DNA from: Bolinopsis microptera
Taxonomy: Eukaryota; Ctenophora; Tentaculata; Lobata; Bolinopsidae
DNA: 60,000 nucleotides
NCBI RefSeq assembly: GCF_026151205.1
Contig: NC_087079.1
Span: 9,664,635 to 9,724,634, forward strand
Direction of reading: 5' to 3'
Shown: positions 24,401 through 32,880 of the stretch, piece after piece
Numbering within the stretch: the stretch's first letter is position 1
Layout: each line of letters opens with the position of its first letter
Translations under genes and position numbers: made by a program
Notes under the pieces: model-generated
What the model saw: the letters and a program-made list of their open reading frames with translations, nothing else
Databases searched by the model: none
Told to the model about the DNA's origin: nothing

Positions 24401-27400
24401 AGCATTTCTTTGAGTGGAGCAAGTTCAGTGTTATTAAAGTCAATATCATCAGAATATCCTGTTTCGAGTGGCATGAATTCTTCTGAGATAGGAGGATTAG
24501 GGATTGGATGATTCACTGGGTAAGGTGTTGATGATACTTGGGAGAGTACAGATCTGAGGTGAATAAGTGCAGCGGCTTCAACAACAGTAAATAGATTACC
24601 TGATAGTGCATCTCCTTGAAATGCTCCAGTTGTGCTTTGGAACTCAATTGATACAGTATTATTGACTTTTACTTTCAACACTGTGTTTGATAGTAGGAGC
24701 CGTACCATCCTAATTTCATCACTAGTACAGCCAGCATCTTCAAGAACATTGAGTACTGTTTCTCTGCTGATGGTGTCAAAGGCACTTGACATGTCTATAC
24801 TCATTCTGTGGTAGCTCCAATGCTTTCTAAGTACCACTGAGGTTAGCATACGTTGAGACCAAATTATATCGCCACAACTTCTACCTCTCTTGTAAGCACT
24901 TTGTGTAGGACCGGTGTACTGATCTAGCTTGCCTTGGATACGTTTTAGGGTAATCATTGACAGTAATTTTCTGGAGCAGTTTGAGAGGGTGAGAGGTCTG
25001 ATGTTTGCTGCTGGACCAAGTGGTTTCTTAGGCTTTTGGAGTGGAGTAATGTTGCCTTTTCCAATAGATGTTATGGTGGTGTTTGTTTCAAATGCGGTAT
25101 TTATACAGTCTGCATATTTCTGAAATACACTTCTGTTTGCATACTTAATCAATTCACTTGGGATATCATCAGGCCCAGTGGCTCTACCATTCTTCAAAGC
25201 TTTAGCAGCTATCTCAACTTCAATAGCAGTAATAGGGTCAGCGAGAGGACTAGGTTGATCAAAGAAAGTGTCAATAGGCTCAACTGTATGTTTTGCAGTG
25301 AACTTCTCTTCAAAGTGGTTCTTTAGTGTAGCAGCTTTTCCAGTGTCTGTACCTATGAAGTTAGAGTTTTCATCATGCACACTTATGGTTGGAGCACGTT
25401 TGATACCTGCTAGTTGGCGAGTGGCTGCAAAGTATGCTCTAGAACTATCAGTTTCGTTTATCTCTTCAGCAAGAGTGTCTGCATGCTCTTCTTGAAGGAG
25501 CTTGATTCTCTTACGAGTGTCATTTTGAATACGATTGATTTTGGTACGTATAACTGATCTATCTTCAGAGGTGTTGTTCTGATTGAGTAGAGCTTGTAGA
25601 ACTTTCTTTTCATCAGACATCTCTCGAATTTCAAGGTCATTACAAAAGTTTTTAGGGCGTTTCCTAGGAAGGTATCCAATACTAACCTCAGCAGCTTTAT
25701 GTACATTGTGAAACAAACTATTCATTTCTTCCTCAGGGTTAGGATTAACAGGGCTGTCTGTTAGAATATCATTCAATGTGTTGTTGTAATGCATTTTAGC
25801 AGCAGGATTACTGACAAGGGTTGTGATATCAAAATGCATTTTAGGTTTCTGTTTGGGGAAGACAAGGTGAGCGTCACTGAAGTTGAAACGTGTAATAACA
25901 ATTTTGTGATCAGATTTAACAAGAGTACCCCCGTAACTTCGAGAATTCACTAAAAGTTTCTTCAATCGACTGCTACATAGGACATAGTCAATTTGAGAGT
26001 AGTAGGGCAAAGTGCGATGTGAGTTTTTAGGAGCTGAGTAGTCTTTCATAAAACCAATTCTTGTTGTTATATGACGGACAGGGTGCTGGAAGCTAGTGTT
26101 GCAAGCAAAAAGTTTTTTATCAACAAGAAAATTAAGAAGATGCTCTCCATTTGAATTCCTCTTTCCAGACCCATACATACCCATAAAGTCATTATACCCG
26201 AAAACAATATCTGAATGAGACAATTTACCGAGTCGAGAGTTGAAATCTCCAAGAATATATAAGTCCCAACTTGATGGGATATCAACAGCTTTGCCAAGAA
26301 ACTTGTAGAAATAATCACGTCTCTGCGGATACTTATCACAATTTACTTGAGTGTGTCCATAGGCATTGATAACACGGCAAAGTCTTGGTTTACCTGATTT
26401 ACTTGGTATCTCAAGATCTAGATAAGCAACCCTGTCACTGATACTGTTGTAACACTTGATGTAGTTGGTATAGACTGAATTTACAAGAAAACCAATACCT
26501 GCTTGCCACTTATTGTCAAATTGCTGAAAGTTTATGAAGCGATATTTGTGTGATTTCCCATCATCATCTGTAAAATGCAAAACTGAATCCTCAAAGTGAC
26601 GACATTTAGTTTCTTGCACAGCGAGAATGTCTATTTTACGATAATAGCAATCTCTCAAAAGTTCATCCCGTTTAACTGGAGAAGTAATACCCAGGACATT
26701 AAAAGTAGCTAGAGTGAAGATTAGTGCTGTGCTTCTTCTTTTGCGTTCTGATGTAGATAATCTACTCTGTACGTTGCCGCCAGAGCATCTGCCGAAATCA
26801 CTCGAACAGGCCATCCTAAAAATATATAACATATTACATATTAATACAAATCGGATAAGAGTGATGTTTAAATTTCAATTATACTGTACACTTTGTTCTT
26901 ATTCGCTGTTTCATGTGTTTATATCCAAATCGAATCTTTATAAAGATTATTTTTCAGGCCCCCTCCGCTCCAGCCTCAACTCCTGTAACCCCTCTACCAA
27001 GTAAGAATAGTTTGTACAATTTTCGTTTCTTATGTGTGTTTTCCATGATTTTCTTAATATTTGTTCTTCAATGATTTACTGATCCAGTGCTGCTTACTGT
27101 CTCATGAAATATCTAGTGTATGTTGTAAAACCTTTGTTGTAGCACCAGTTATTTCTGCATGGCTCTGCATGGGGGATGGTAACCTGATCTTGCATGGATA
27201 ATGGATATGCAAATATGGAACGAAAATCTTATGTAGATCACAAAAACCGCTATCAAATCGTTTAAGAAGATATTTAATTTGAGGATCAAGGAAGCGGGTA
27301 TGATTTGAACATCCCAACATATTCATCGCTGTGCAGAGCCGGGAATCATTAACTGGTGCTACGATATGTTGAATAACCTGTTAATGAATGATTTTTACCA

Positions 27401-30400
27401 AAAGACAATGTCAAAAATGGTGATTATCCCCAAGGTGTCAATTTGATTGAGTGTTCGTATTGTACAATGATTTTTGTTTCTCAGCAATCGAAGATGTGAA
27501 GATTACCATGTTTGGAAAGAGTTACTCGTACTCTGATTTTAACGACAGATGATCCTAAGACTCAATTACTAAAATATTAGCCGGTTTACACGACAGACTT
27601 TAAGAGTTGCCTTATCATGCCATACCCCCTGTTAATCTCTAATTAGCAGGGGGTATGGCATGATCTGTAAAATATGGCATGGGGGTATGGCATGATCTGT
27701 AAAATATCGACATATTTGTTTTGAATAGGTTTTTAAACGATACGTTTTAACTTAAAGAAGAATTATGCGATATGATATCTTTCTGGCTATTGCAACAGTC
27801 TAATAATAAAATGTTATGGGTTTCATCTCAACTGATTTGGTTGTCTTTTCACGGAATTTAAATATACCTTGATACCGGAGGGGAGGCAATGTTAGTATGT
27901 TTTAACACTTCCACGTGACTGAAATACACTAATCAGCTTGCAAACAATCATATGGACATGTTTATTAATAAATGTTCTCACATTTATCCATTAAGGAACC
28001 CTTTTCCGACCATTAGACGAATGCAGGCAAAATCCAACATGAGCAAAATCGTAAAATCAGATCAGAATGATTCTAGCTGCCTATGTCCAGAGATATTCTG
28101 GTAGTTTTAAGACGAAACTTTCCAAATGATATAAATATTTCACCAGTTCGGGATTCATAATCATCATGCTCAGAAATTGACAAGTTAAAATCACTGAATA
28201 AATATACTGCATAATACTGAATGAATATACTGAATAAATATACTGCATCCTTAAAATTATGTTTATGTAAGACCCATTACTCTGACTATACTGGCTTTTT
28301 GCACGTGGTATCTAATATCTATATCATTATGGACCAAATAACGGACCGATTCTTTTACAGGATTTATGAAAATAATCTTTGGAAGTTCAGTTTAACAACC
28401 ATTCATCACAAAAAGGAAAAAGGTAACTGGCCAAAATATCATTTTGTGGGTCAAACTTCTTGAAAACGTGAGAACATTAATTAATGAACACGTGTCCACG
28501 AAAAGCTGTCACGTGCTCAAACAAGAGTGCATTACCTCCCCACCCCAATTATCTAATTATATAATACTAATTATCTAATTATATAATACTAATTACGGAC
28601 TACGTAATAAACTATGTACATACTATCTGAATCAGATAGTTTCACCTAAAAAATTCTGCAATTTATCATTTCCAACAACTTTTAGTGTTATTGATAATGA
28701 GTTTATTGTTTCAGAGACCTTTATTGTAACATTAAATTGTTTATATATCTTTATAATGACGTAATTATATGTTATGATAGAATTTAGTCTTCAATTCATT
28801 TTCATCAACTTAATGATTCGTGTGTGTTTTGTTCTACGTATTTTGATCAAATAAATTCACAATGATGATGAATAAATTAAATGAAAACCAGTACAAAAGA
28901 TAAACCTCATTATCAATGTCAATAATTTAAAATCAGAATAAAAATCACCAAGAAACAATAAAACCTCGCTGTTAGAATAAAAACATGCTCCGTTATCCCC
29001 ATATTAACTGCCATTTGTTGGAATGCTGGGGTATGTCTGAGTCCAGGCAAACTCTTCAACGTAATCCTCTACTTCACAATCTTTAGAACACGAGTACACA
29101 ACAATAGTAGCCCAGTCCATCTCATCCTTCTGCTTGCCCACACCCAGCAAATACAACAGAGAAGGTAGGAACTGAACCTCAAAGGAGCGCGGCTCGTGGC
29201 ACACCGTGCAGGGTGGGGCTGTGTCACACTGTGAGGTAGGGACTGGCCAGAGTGGCGCGTCGTGGCGAGCGTAACGCAACACTTGCGAGGGATCCCGGCT
29301 GATACGTTCCTTGAATTTAGTGAACGTTGGGTCACTGTCTTGTCCGTATTCTTTAGACAAACTCTCCGCGTCATTTCCTGATATGTCATACCCATCGCTG
29401 GAGTTCTGGATCCTTGCCAACTCTTCTGGGTCCATCTGCAAGTCCTCTTTCTCTTTCTCTCGATCAATCATGATGTCAAACTCTTTGAAGAGGAGCGAAC
29501 TTTTGGAGAGATACGCTGGTTTGTTGAAGATTGAGGGTTGGTCTGTGCAGTGGAGCTTGTGATCGTGCCAGTCTTCCTTCTGGTGAGTCTTGCTGCAGTA
29601 GTGAACTGAAATTATAATATTAGTTACAGTTCTATCATTATAAAGCACCTATTATAAAGCACCTCTATATAAAGCACGGATATAATTATTTGAACATTTT
29701 CTTGATGCCTACAGGATGTTTCAACTAAAATTCAGTCCCCCTAAAGTACAGATCTGATATTATTGTTAACTAATCACTATTTATTTGGAAGGGCTCTTGT
29801 ACAGCAGCAACTATAATCTAAAATACTCAGTCAATACTTGATCACGTGATATCAGCCTGAGAGCAGGAAACAATATCTACCTTACTCGGGATTATTATGA
29901 CCGGGATAAAGTGGCGGGTTTAGGGTAATTTCGCCATATTTTTGCCGAACCACATTTTCACCGGTTGTTAATAAACCCGCCGACTCAGCTTTTAGGGTTC
30001 CCAAGGGGTATGGGTGCTCATATTTTAATGGTTGTCTTATATTCACTAAAGAAGACTATTGGGACACTTGCTGTAGGTTTTTCGACTTCATTTGGCTAAA
30101 ATTGCAAAAAATTCACCTTTTTGCCCAATTCTTGTCATATATCCTTATTGTCAAAGTTGATTTAAATAGGCCAATTTTTAATTTCTTAGGTATTGACTAT
30201 CTCTACATAATGAAATAGGACTCAAAGTAAAAGTAACAGTTAAATTAAAACTCGAATTAATTAAAACGGTCAATAACATGAATCAGTTTCATCAGTCATT
30301 TATTCATAATTCTAAACAATGTGAACGATGCATTCTTTCGAAGATTTTCTACAAATTGAGTCATAATGGTTATTTGATACACGTAAACATGTAATGCTAA

Positions 30401-32096
30401 TTCAAAACAACGAATTTGCTAGAGTCTACTTTCAACAATTATTGATAATTCGACTTGTTTCACAAGTTTTAGCAATGCGAAAATTTCTGAACCTGCTTAT
30501 CTCTAATAAGGAAATTTACATCTGAGACAAAATTTTTGAATCTAAAATTGAAAGGTTGGACACCGGTAAAATGGCGACCGGGAAAATGTGGTGGGTTTTG
30601 AGCAATTTTGCCATATTTTTCCCGAACCATATTTTAACCGGTCGTTAATAAACCCGTCGTAATAATCCCGAGTAAGGTACTGACCAGCCTGACATTTGCC
30701 GCACTTTAGAGGAGCTTTACAACCACACATTCCACAAATATTGGTGTATCCGTTGTGAGATTGAGCAAAACTCTTGTTTTCTCCTATCTCATTTACATCC
30801 GCATCTCCTGAGGAAATGGAAATGATGTTAACATCTGATGTTGTATTTGAAGTTCTTGCTAAATATTGGTCATCTTACAGCTACAGGCTACAGCCGATAG
30901 GACCATTTAATTGGATTGTCTTAATTAGTTCAAGAAAGACCTGTAAAATGGACGTGAACTATCGGTTCTATACCTAAATATAAGATGTGAGTTATCAGAT
31001 ATTGGTATACCTTCAGGTACCGGCTGTACACTGTAGAAAGGGTTATCAGCAGATAGCTGGCTCCTGAACACTCTGACCGGTTGTTGGTTGTCTGAGTAAC
31101 AACTTCCTCGCGTACACACGAACATGTAGAGAGTACGGTGGAATCCGTTAGAGGGCCGATCTAGTCCTGGAATATAATGTAGTGGTCAGAACACAAGCGC
31201 CTAGCTGATAAGTAACTTGCAAGTTACGAAATCTTAAATGGCAACATCTTATATTAACGATGAAATGAAATATAATAGCCTTCATGAAAAAGAAAACCAT
31301 TGCAATACAGATCCCTAAGTCACTAATTCACTAATTCGCGTGTTTCTAGAAGCAGTAAAATCTATCCGTTTTGAAGAACCTGCGTATATCTGAGCGAAGA
31401 AAATGAGAGGGTCCCCACAAAGAGAGCAGAGCGGTACAGCGGGTAGGTTGGAGGGGTTCAGCCAGGCAGGGTGTCCTCCTATCTTACTGGGGAAGTGTTC
31501 TGGAGCGAAGAGGAGGGGGTTGTTCAGAGGGTCTGTGAACCCTACCTCGACACTGGGTCCTGACATTCTAGGGTTGGACCGGGGTTATGGACATTACAAT
31601 TGAACAGTCAAATGTGGTTATTTAAAGAGAGTCCTGGATTAATGGGAATTCAAAAGCACGCGAATAAATAAGAAAGACGTGAAATTTAAGTTTGAATTAT
31701 ATAAAAAGTTTGAATAGACCATATTATTAAGATAAAACAGCATTAATGAGACAGTGCATGATTAAACGTCAAATCATTTTTTAATAGTCTCATAAGTTGA
31801 TTTACAGTTAAAATTAAAAATAGTTAATTGTAACATTAAATTACATCCATCTAGATACGGAAATTACATCGAACTAAAAAGATTACGATGGTGCCAAAAA
31901 ACTATACTTTTAAAAGTGATCGAAATATAAGAATAATTAGTTATATTAGAAACAATAATATTTATATATTATTATATTAATCTTATTTTCAGATGGTGGA
32001 AGTGGAAAATCAGCGCTGTTGAGTTCAATACAAGGGTTCGGTTCTGGTAAACTAAAGAAAACTGAGACAAATGATAGATCTTCTCCAAAAGTCTGA
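6419..32096 (+). CDS. Small WIP/verprolin-like WH2-domain protein (3 coding exons)
   Basis: Proposed exons are 6419-6586, 26958-27000 and 31993-32096, with GT-AG borders and matching phases (0, then 1), encoding about 104 aa. The start ATG lies in a basic region ([10 protein letters not shown]). Residues about 27-70 are Ala/Pro-rich, continuing smoothly across the first junction. The last exon is a WH2 actin-binding motif: SALLSSIQ followed by [13 protein letters not shown], closest in form to the WH2 of WIP/verprolin proteins, where KLKKT contacts G-actin. Expected role: binding monomeric actin in the cytoplasm. Unlike WIP, the WH2 is at the C-terminus and no long polyproline or WASP-binding tail follows. 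The first intron (about 20 kb) contains the whole opposite-strand SKIC2 gene and a LINE; the second contains PDCD2. The last exon is the surest part; joining it to the 6.4-kb exon is inference from phase and the shared Ala/Pro composition. Further 5' exons may exist. Confidence 0.55.
6587..7522. other. Non-coding stretch between WH2-gene exon and SKIC2 3' end
   Basis: It begins with the splice donor GTGAGT after 6586 and ends at the SKIC2 stop. No gene or recognisable repeat was seen. It would include the SKIC2 3' untranslated region on the minus strand. Confidence 0.5.
7523..23444 (-). CDS. SKIC2: SKI complex DExH-box RNA helicase SKIC2 (SKIV2L)
   Basis: Twenty coding exons on the minus strand (high to low): 23055-23444, 22771-22893, 22537-22648, 22151-22323, 21790-21950, 21231-21390, 20783-21079, 20357-20663, 19912-20222, 19571-19696, 19210-19332, about 18926-19075, 11737-11970, 10792-10905, 10513-10658, 10195-10343, 9903-10015, 9641-9792, 8285-8380, 7523-7670. 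Together they encode about 1,194 aa, near the usual size of SKIV2L. Motifs in order: FWPGGF in the N-terminal arm (typical of SKIV2L, not MTR4), QKQ before motif I, AHTSAGKT (Walker A), IFDEVH split over exons 6/7, SATVAN, and [12 protein letters not shown] (motif VI). The C-terminal DSHCT domain ends [12 protein letters not shown]. Known role: ATP-driven 3'-5' unwinding that feeds cytoplasmic RNA to the exosome. The donor of exon 12 is uncertain: the best-looking site breaks phase with exon 13. A 6.6-kb transposon sits in that intron. Phases agree at the other junctions. Confidence 0.93.
8400..8492. promoter_or_regulatory. CRE/E-box cluster in SKIC2 intron 18
   Basis: Two TGACGTCA sites (8412-8419, 8485-8492) and two CACGTG sites (8400-8405, 8454-8459) lie within 93 bases just upstream, in gene orientation, of exon 19. 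TGACGTCA is the CREB/ATF site. An intronic enhancer is possible; the repeated GTCACGT core could also be a decayed tandem repeat. Confidence 0.35.
8806..8933. repeat. Long hairpin (48-bp arms, 32-bp loop) in SKIC2 intron 18
   Basis: Arms 8806-8853 and 8886-8933 are reverse complements with one mismatch. The arm contains CCAGGGATAATATCCGG. The loop has the small repeat TAGGATAGACC. It is probably a foldback MITE or the stem of a precursor RNA. Transcribed as part of the SKIC2 pre-mRNA it would form a nearly perfect 48-bp duplex. Confidence 0.85.
10973..11677. mobile_element. Poly-G/poly-C ended inverted-repeat element in SKIC2 intron 13
   Basis: The segment begins with 19 G (10973-10991) and ends with 26 C (11652-11677). 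Inside these, CAACCATATTAAAGTATATT at the left is matched by its reverse complement at the right, making terminal inverted repeats. Each end also contains, in the same orientation, a block with TTTTGACCCGGGGATATACT, so outer inverted and inner direct repeats are combined. There is no coding capacity. The interior motif GCCCAAATATGGGCATAT recurs in altered form near 52.58 and 52.91 kb. It lies between SKIC2 exons 13 and 14. Confidence 0.7.
12253..12475. repeat. Left terminus and subterminal AGCGG repeats of the CMC-like element
   Basis: After the terminal repeat, about ten copies of CTAGCGGA or close variants (AGCGGAC, AGCGGAT, AGCGGAAG, ATCGGATAG, AACGGATG) occur in one orientation up to 12475. 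Such arrays are the binding sites for the transposon's own proteins in CACTA-type elements. Confidence 0.8.
13070..16191 (-). CDS. Transposase of the CMC-like element (10 exons)
   Basis: Exons (high to low): 16004-16191, 15738-15915, 15451-15624, 15044-15342, 14604-14943, 14318-14508, 14036-14215, 13743-13860, 13534-13638, 13070-13445; about 715 aa. It starts METEKEP with a [15 protein letters not shown] cysteine cluster. Exon 5 has [11 protein letters not shown], then [16 protein letters not shown] and GIHACPFC: the aspartate-bearing strands and the GD...L...G.H.C..C signature of animal CACTA/EnSpm-type transposases. The last exon has [15 protein letters not shown] and [10 protein letters not shown], matching the conserved C-terminal LEDH...GEQG.E..H block that carries the catalytic acid. 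Expected role: binding the element's termini in the nucleus, then cutting and joining DNA. Exon borders follow GT-AG rules but some phases were not fully proved. The gene looks intact and could be active. Family assignment rests on motif memory. Confidence 0.82.
16433..17933 (-). CDS. Second gene of the CMC-like element, basic protein of unknown family
   Basis: Proposed exons (high to low): 17860-17933, 17668-17757, 17501-17578, 17157-17397, 16939-17018, 16668-16854, 16433-16517; roughly 270 aa. It starts [15 protein letters not shown] Pro-rich segment follows ([28 protein letters not shown]), then a central part including [19 protein letters not shown]. The C-terminal part is strongly basic ([20 protein letters not shown], then [15 protein letters not shown]) and looks like a bZIP-type basic region and helix, though spacing does not match the canonical bZIP asparagine/arginine. 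It ends in an acidic run and [10 protein letters not shown] do not recognise the family. By position and composition it could be the counterpart of plant TnpA, which binds subterminal repeats; that is inference. One junction (17501/17397) does not keep phase in this model. Confidence 0.55.
18234..18333. repeat. 50-bp tandem duplication upstream of the CMC-like element's genes
   Basis: Two adjacent 50-bp copies (18234-18283, 18284-18333) differ at two positions. Each contains GATGCCTCCGCAAACTTT and GCACGTGTTAG, the latter with a CACGTG E-box. They lie 300-400 bases upstream of the second gene's start, inside the transposon, so they may be part of its promoter. Confidence 0.85.
18600..18819. 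repeat. Right terminus and subterminal repeats of the CMC-like element
   Basis: About a dozen CCGCTAG/TCCGCTA/TCCGATA units occur as reverse complements of the left-end array, ending in the terminal repeat ATACGGACCTGTG at 18807-18819, followed by the CGTT target duplication. Confidence 0.8.
22394..22503. mobile_element. 110-bp MITE with 8-bp target duplication in SKIC2 intron 3
   Basis: The ends are GGGGGAGCCAAGGGGTAT and, as reverse complement at the right, GGGGGAAGCAAAGGGGTAT. Both flanks carry the 8-bp duplication AATGATAG (22386-22393 and 22504-22511). It has no coding capacity. An 8-bp duplication is typical of hAT and a few other cut-and-paste families. The target site can be read directly by removing one copy. 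Confidence 0.8.
23551..26850 (-). mobile_element. Non-LTR retrotransposon (LINE), apparently full ORF
   Basis: On the minus strand an endonuclease/reverse-transcriptase ORF (23653-26832) is followed by a short 3' UTR ending in a TAC microsatellite tail (23551-23564), as in LINEs whose tails are simple repeats rather than poly-A. Only a very short 5' region precedes the ORF and no separate ORF1 is seen. The left edge is set by the tail; the right edge and target duplication are not clear. It lies about 107 bases upstream of the SKIC2 start codon and inside the first intron proposed for the WH2 gene. Confidence 0.8.
23653..26832 (-). CDS. LINE endonuclease/reverse transcriptase polyprotein, 1,059 aa
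   Basis: An uninterrupted ORF. Residues about 35-320 are an apurinic-like EEP endonuclease with [20 protein letters not shown] and the final SDHK. Residues about 530-830 are the reverse transcriptase: [52 protein letters not shown] and YSDDIDF with the catalytic DD at about 794-795. The C-terminal part has [33 protein letters not shown] and [14 protein letters not shown], a conserved tail common in animal RTE/CR1-group elements. The protein nicks target DNA and primes cDNA synthesis there. Two start ATGs are possible (26832 and 26814). All key residues appear present, so it may be mobile. Clade assignment needs a tree. Confidence 0.9.
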   Translation of the reverse strand: MLYIFRMACSSDFGRCSGGNVQSRLSTSERKRRSTALIFTLATFNVLGITSPVKRDELLRDCYYRKIDILAVQETKCRHFEDSVLHFTDDDGKSHKYRFINFQQFDNKWQAGIGFLVNSVYTNYIKCYNSISDRVAYLDLEIPSKSGKPRLCRVINAYGHTQVNCDKYPQRRDYFYKFLGKAVDIPSSWDLYILGDFNSRLGKLSHSDIVFGYNDFMGMYGSGKRNSNGEHLLNFLVDKKLFACNTSFQHPVRHITTRIGFMKDYSAPKNSHRTLPYYSQIDYVLCSSRLKKLLVNSRSYGGTLVKSDHKIVITRFNFSDAHLVFPKQKPKMHFDITTLVSNPAAKMHYNNTLNDILTDSPVNPNPEEEMNSLFHNVHKAAEVSIGYLPRKRPKNFCNDLEIREMSDEKKVLQALLNQNNTSEDRSVIRTKINRIQNDTRKRIKLLQEEHADTLAEEINETDSSRAYFAATRQLAGIKRAPTISVHDENSNFIGTDTGKAATLKNHFEEKFTAKHTVEPIDTFFDQPSPLADPITAIEVEIAAKALKNGRATGPDDIPSELIKYANRSVFQKYADCINTAFETNTTITSIGKGNITPLQKPKKPLGPAANIRPLTLSNCSRKLLSMITLKRIQGKLDQYTGPTQSAYKRGRSCGDIIWSQRMLTSVVLRKHWSYHRMSIDMSSAFDTISRETVLNVLEDAGCTSDEIRMVRLLLSNTVLKVKVNNTVSIEFQSTTGAFQGDALSGNLFTVVEAAALIHLRSVLSQVSSTPYPVNHPIPNPPISEEFMPLETGYSDDIDFNNTELAPLKEMLPIAKDIFQQWDLHINSSKTEFVHFYLADPKPTVKRKVIVGKVYRGDEEWRSNKTLGSLMCTVKDIKNRIFLGNVAFSKFQKVWMKSKISVQRKIKIYEAQVVSILLYNCNSWAAPLASLNELDIAHRKHLRRILNIRWPTGVISNEALYARCYVTPLSVRVSKFRWRMLGHILRGQEDSPAYTSMLFAINSDIFMEGRRGRPCLNLLDVIRKDLTSRNLDIRLKNLTDFEDLRFLALDREEWKKLEDG
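27614..27707. repeat. Hairpin plus 27-bp direct repeat
   Basis: ATCATGCCATACCCCCTG at 27614-27631 pairs with its exact reverse complement at 27647-27664. A 27-bp unit starting GGGGGTATGGCATGATCTGT is present twice (27649-27675 and 27681-27707), so one hairpin arm has been duplicated. It is probably a small foldback element. Confidence 0.85.
28547..28590. repeat. 22-bp perfect tandem duplication
   Basis: Two exact adjacent copies of an AT-rich 22-bp unit beginning AATTATCTAATTATATAATA. Possibly a minisatellite seed or replication slippage. Confidence 0.9.
29004..31566 (-). CDS. PDCD2: Programmed cell death protein 2 (PDCD2)
   Basis: Four exons (high to low): 31380-31566, 31011-31166, 30685-30807 and 29004-29605, all phases consistent; about 355 aa, the normal length. 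The N-terminal part has [17 protein letters not shown] and [16 protein letters not shown], then CTRGSCY. A MYND zinc finger spans exons 3/4 ([15 protein letters not shown]... HDHKLHC). The C-terminal PDCD2_C domain has [26 protein letters not shown] and [18 protein letters not shown]2 proteins chaperone ribosomal protein uS5 (RPS2) for 40S assembly. Intron 3 contains a 798-bp inverted-repeat element ending within ten bases of the exon 3 donor. The gene lies inside the second intron proposed for the plus-strand WH2 gene. Confidence 0.93.
29880..30677. mobile_element. TA-flanked 798-bp element in PDCD2 intron 3
   Basis: The ends read CCTTACTCGGGATTATTA and its reverse complement, flanked by TA on both sides, as in Tc1/mariner-type MITEs. 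Just inside each end lies, in the same orientation, a hairpin block about 80 bases long containing CATATTTTTGCCGAACCA (left) or CATATTTTTCCCGAACCA (right) and closing in TTAATAAACCCG. No ORF is present. The right end abuts the exon 3 splice donor. Confidence 0.75.
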
Positions 32097-32880
32097 TTAA
32101 AAACTGACTGGTGCCACTGATCTCAAATGTACCCAAGAAAGTTTCGAACACTTTTGCCTTTGCACTGATATCTACTCGACTTAACTTTAAACTAATATCT
32201 TTGAATTCAGTACCAGTTTTTGTTCATACCGTTTTTAAACTATAAGCGCAATTATACGCTGCTCCTACAATAACCTATTCGGCATTACCGATTTATAACT
32301 ATAAGTGTTTGTATTTCAAAGTGTATACGTTATGAAAGTTCAACTCAGCTTAAGCCTTAAATTCAGTTTGTTTTCTGCAAAAATATTTTTAGAATTAAAT
32401 GTCAACTAAAGAAATCGAACTTTCTGAATTAAATCAGAAAATAATATTATAAAAGACGAGGAATCAGCCGTAAGATTCATTCCATGTTCAATGTAAAATT
32501 ATATTAAATACACTACAAATATTGAGCATACTGTTCAAATTAAAACATAAATCTCACTGATGAGTGACGACGAAGTTGCCATCAGACAAACTTTGTAAAA
32601 TTCATAAAAAAGAAAGCAAAGACAAATTTATGAAATACAACATGCAATGTGAAGGTAAAATTAATAAAAAATTAGAAATCAGAAATCAATTCACTACTTA
32701 GTGGGAAGTTAATATGTATCTCTAATATCAATCTTTTACACACATGTCCATTTTTCATTGTCAAAATCATCACGAAAATGTGGCTGCCATTGAATTTGAA
32801 AGTGCAGCCTTTATTAGTTCCCAAGATTACTGATTGATGGCTGCAGGATTGTTGGTATGTACATAGCCTGGAGAACTGTC
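32097..32880. other. Spacer between WH2-gene and LOR gene 3' ends
   Basis: The two flanking genes converge here, so it should hold both 3' untranslated regions. AT-rich; nothing else recognised. Confidence 0.5.

Larger units (their letters stand above)
27001..29003. other. Intron/intergenic stretch without a convincing gene
   Basis: It begins with the donor GTAAGA of the small WH2-gene exon and ends at the PDCD2 stop. An exon-like piece with a good acceptor occurs at 27485 but reads to a stop after 23 residues without known similarity. Repeats present are the hairpin/tandem block at 27614-27707 and a 22-bp tandem duplication at 28547-28590. Confidence 0.5.

Noticed and set aside
27485-27554. 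Exon-like piece with good acceptor between WH2-gene exons
   Set aside because: In phase but stops after 23 residues without similarity; the exon at 31993 gives a proper WH2 instead. An alternative last exon cannot be excluded.
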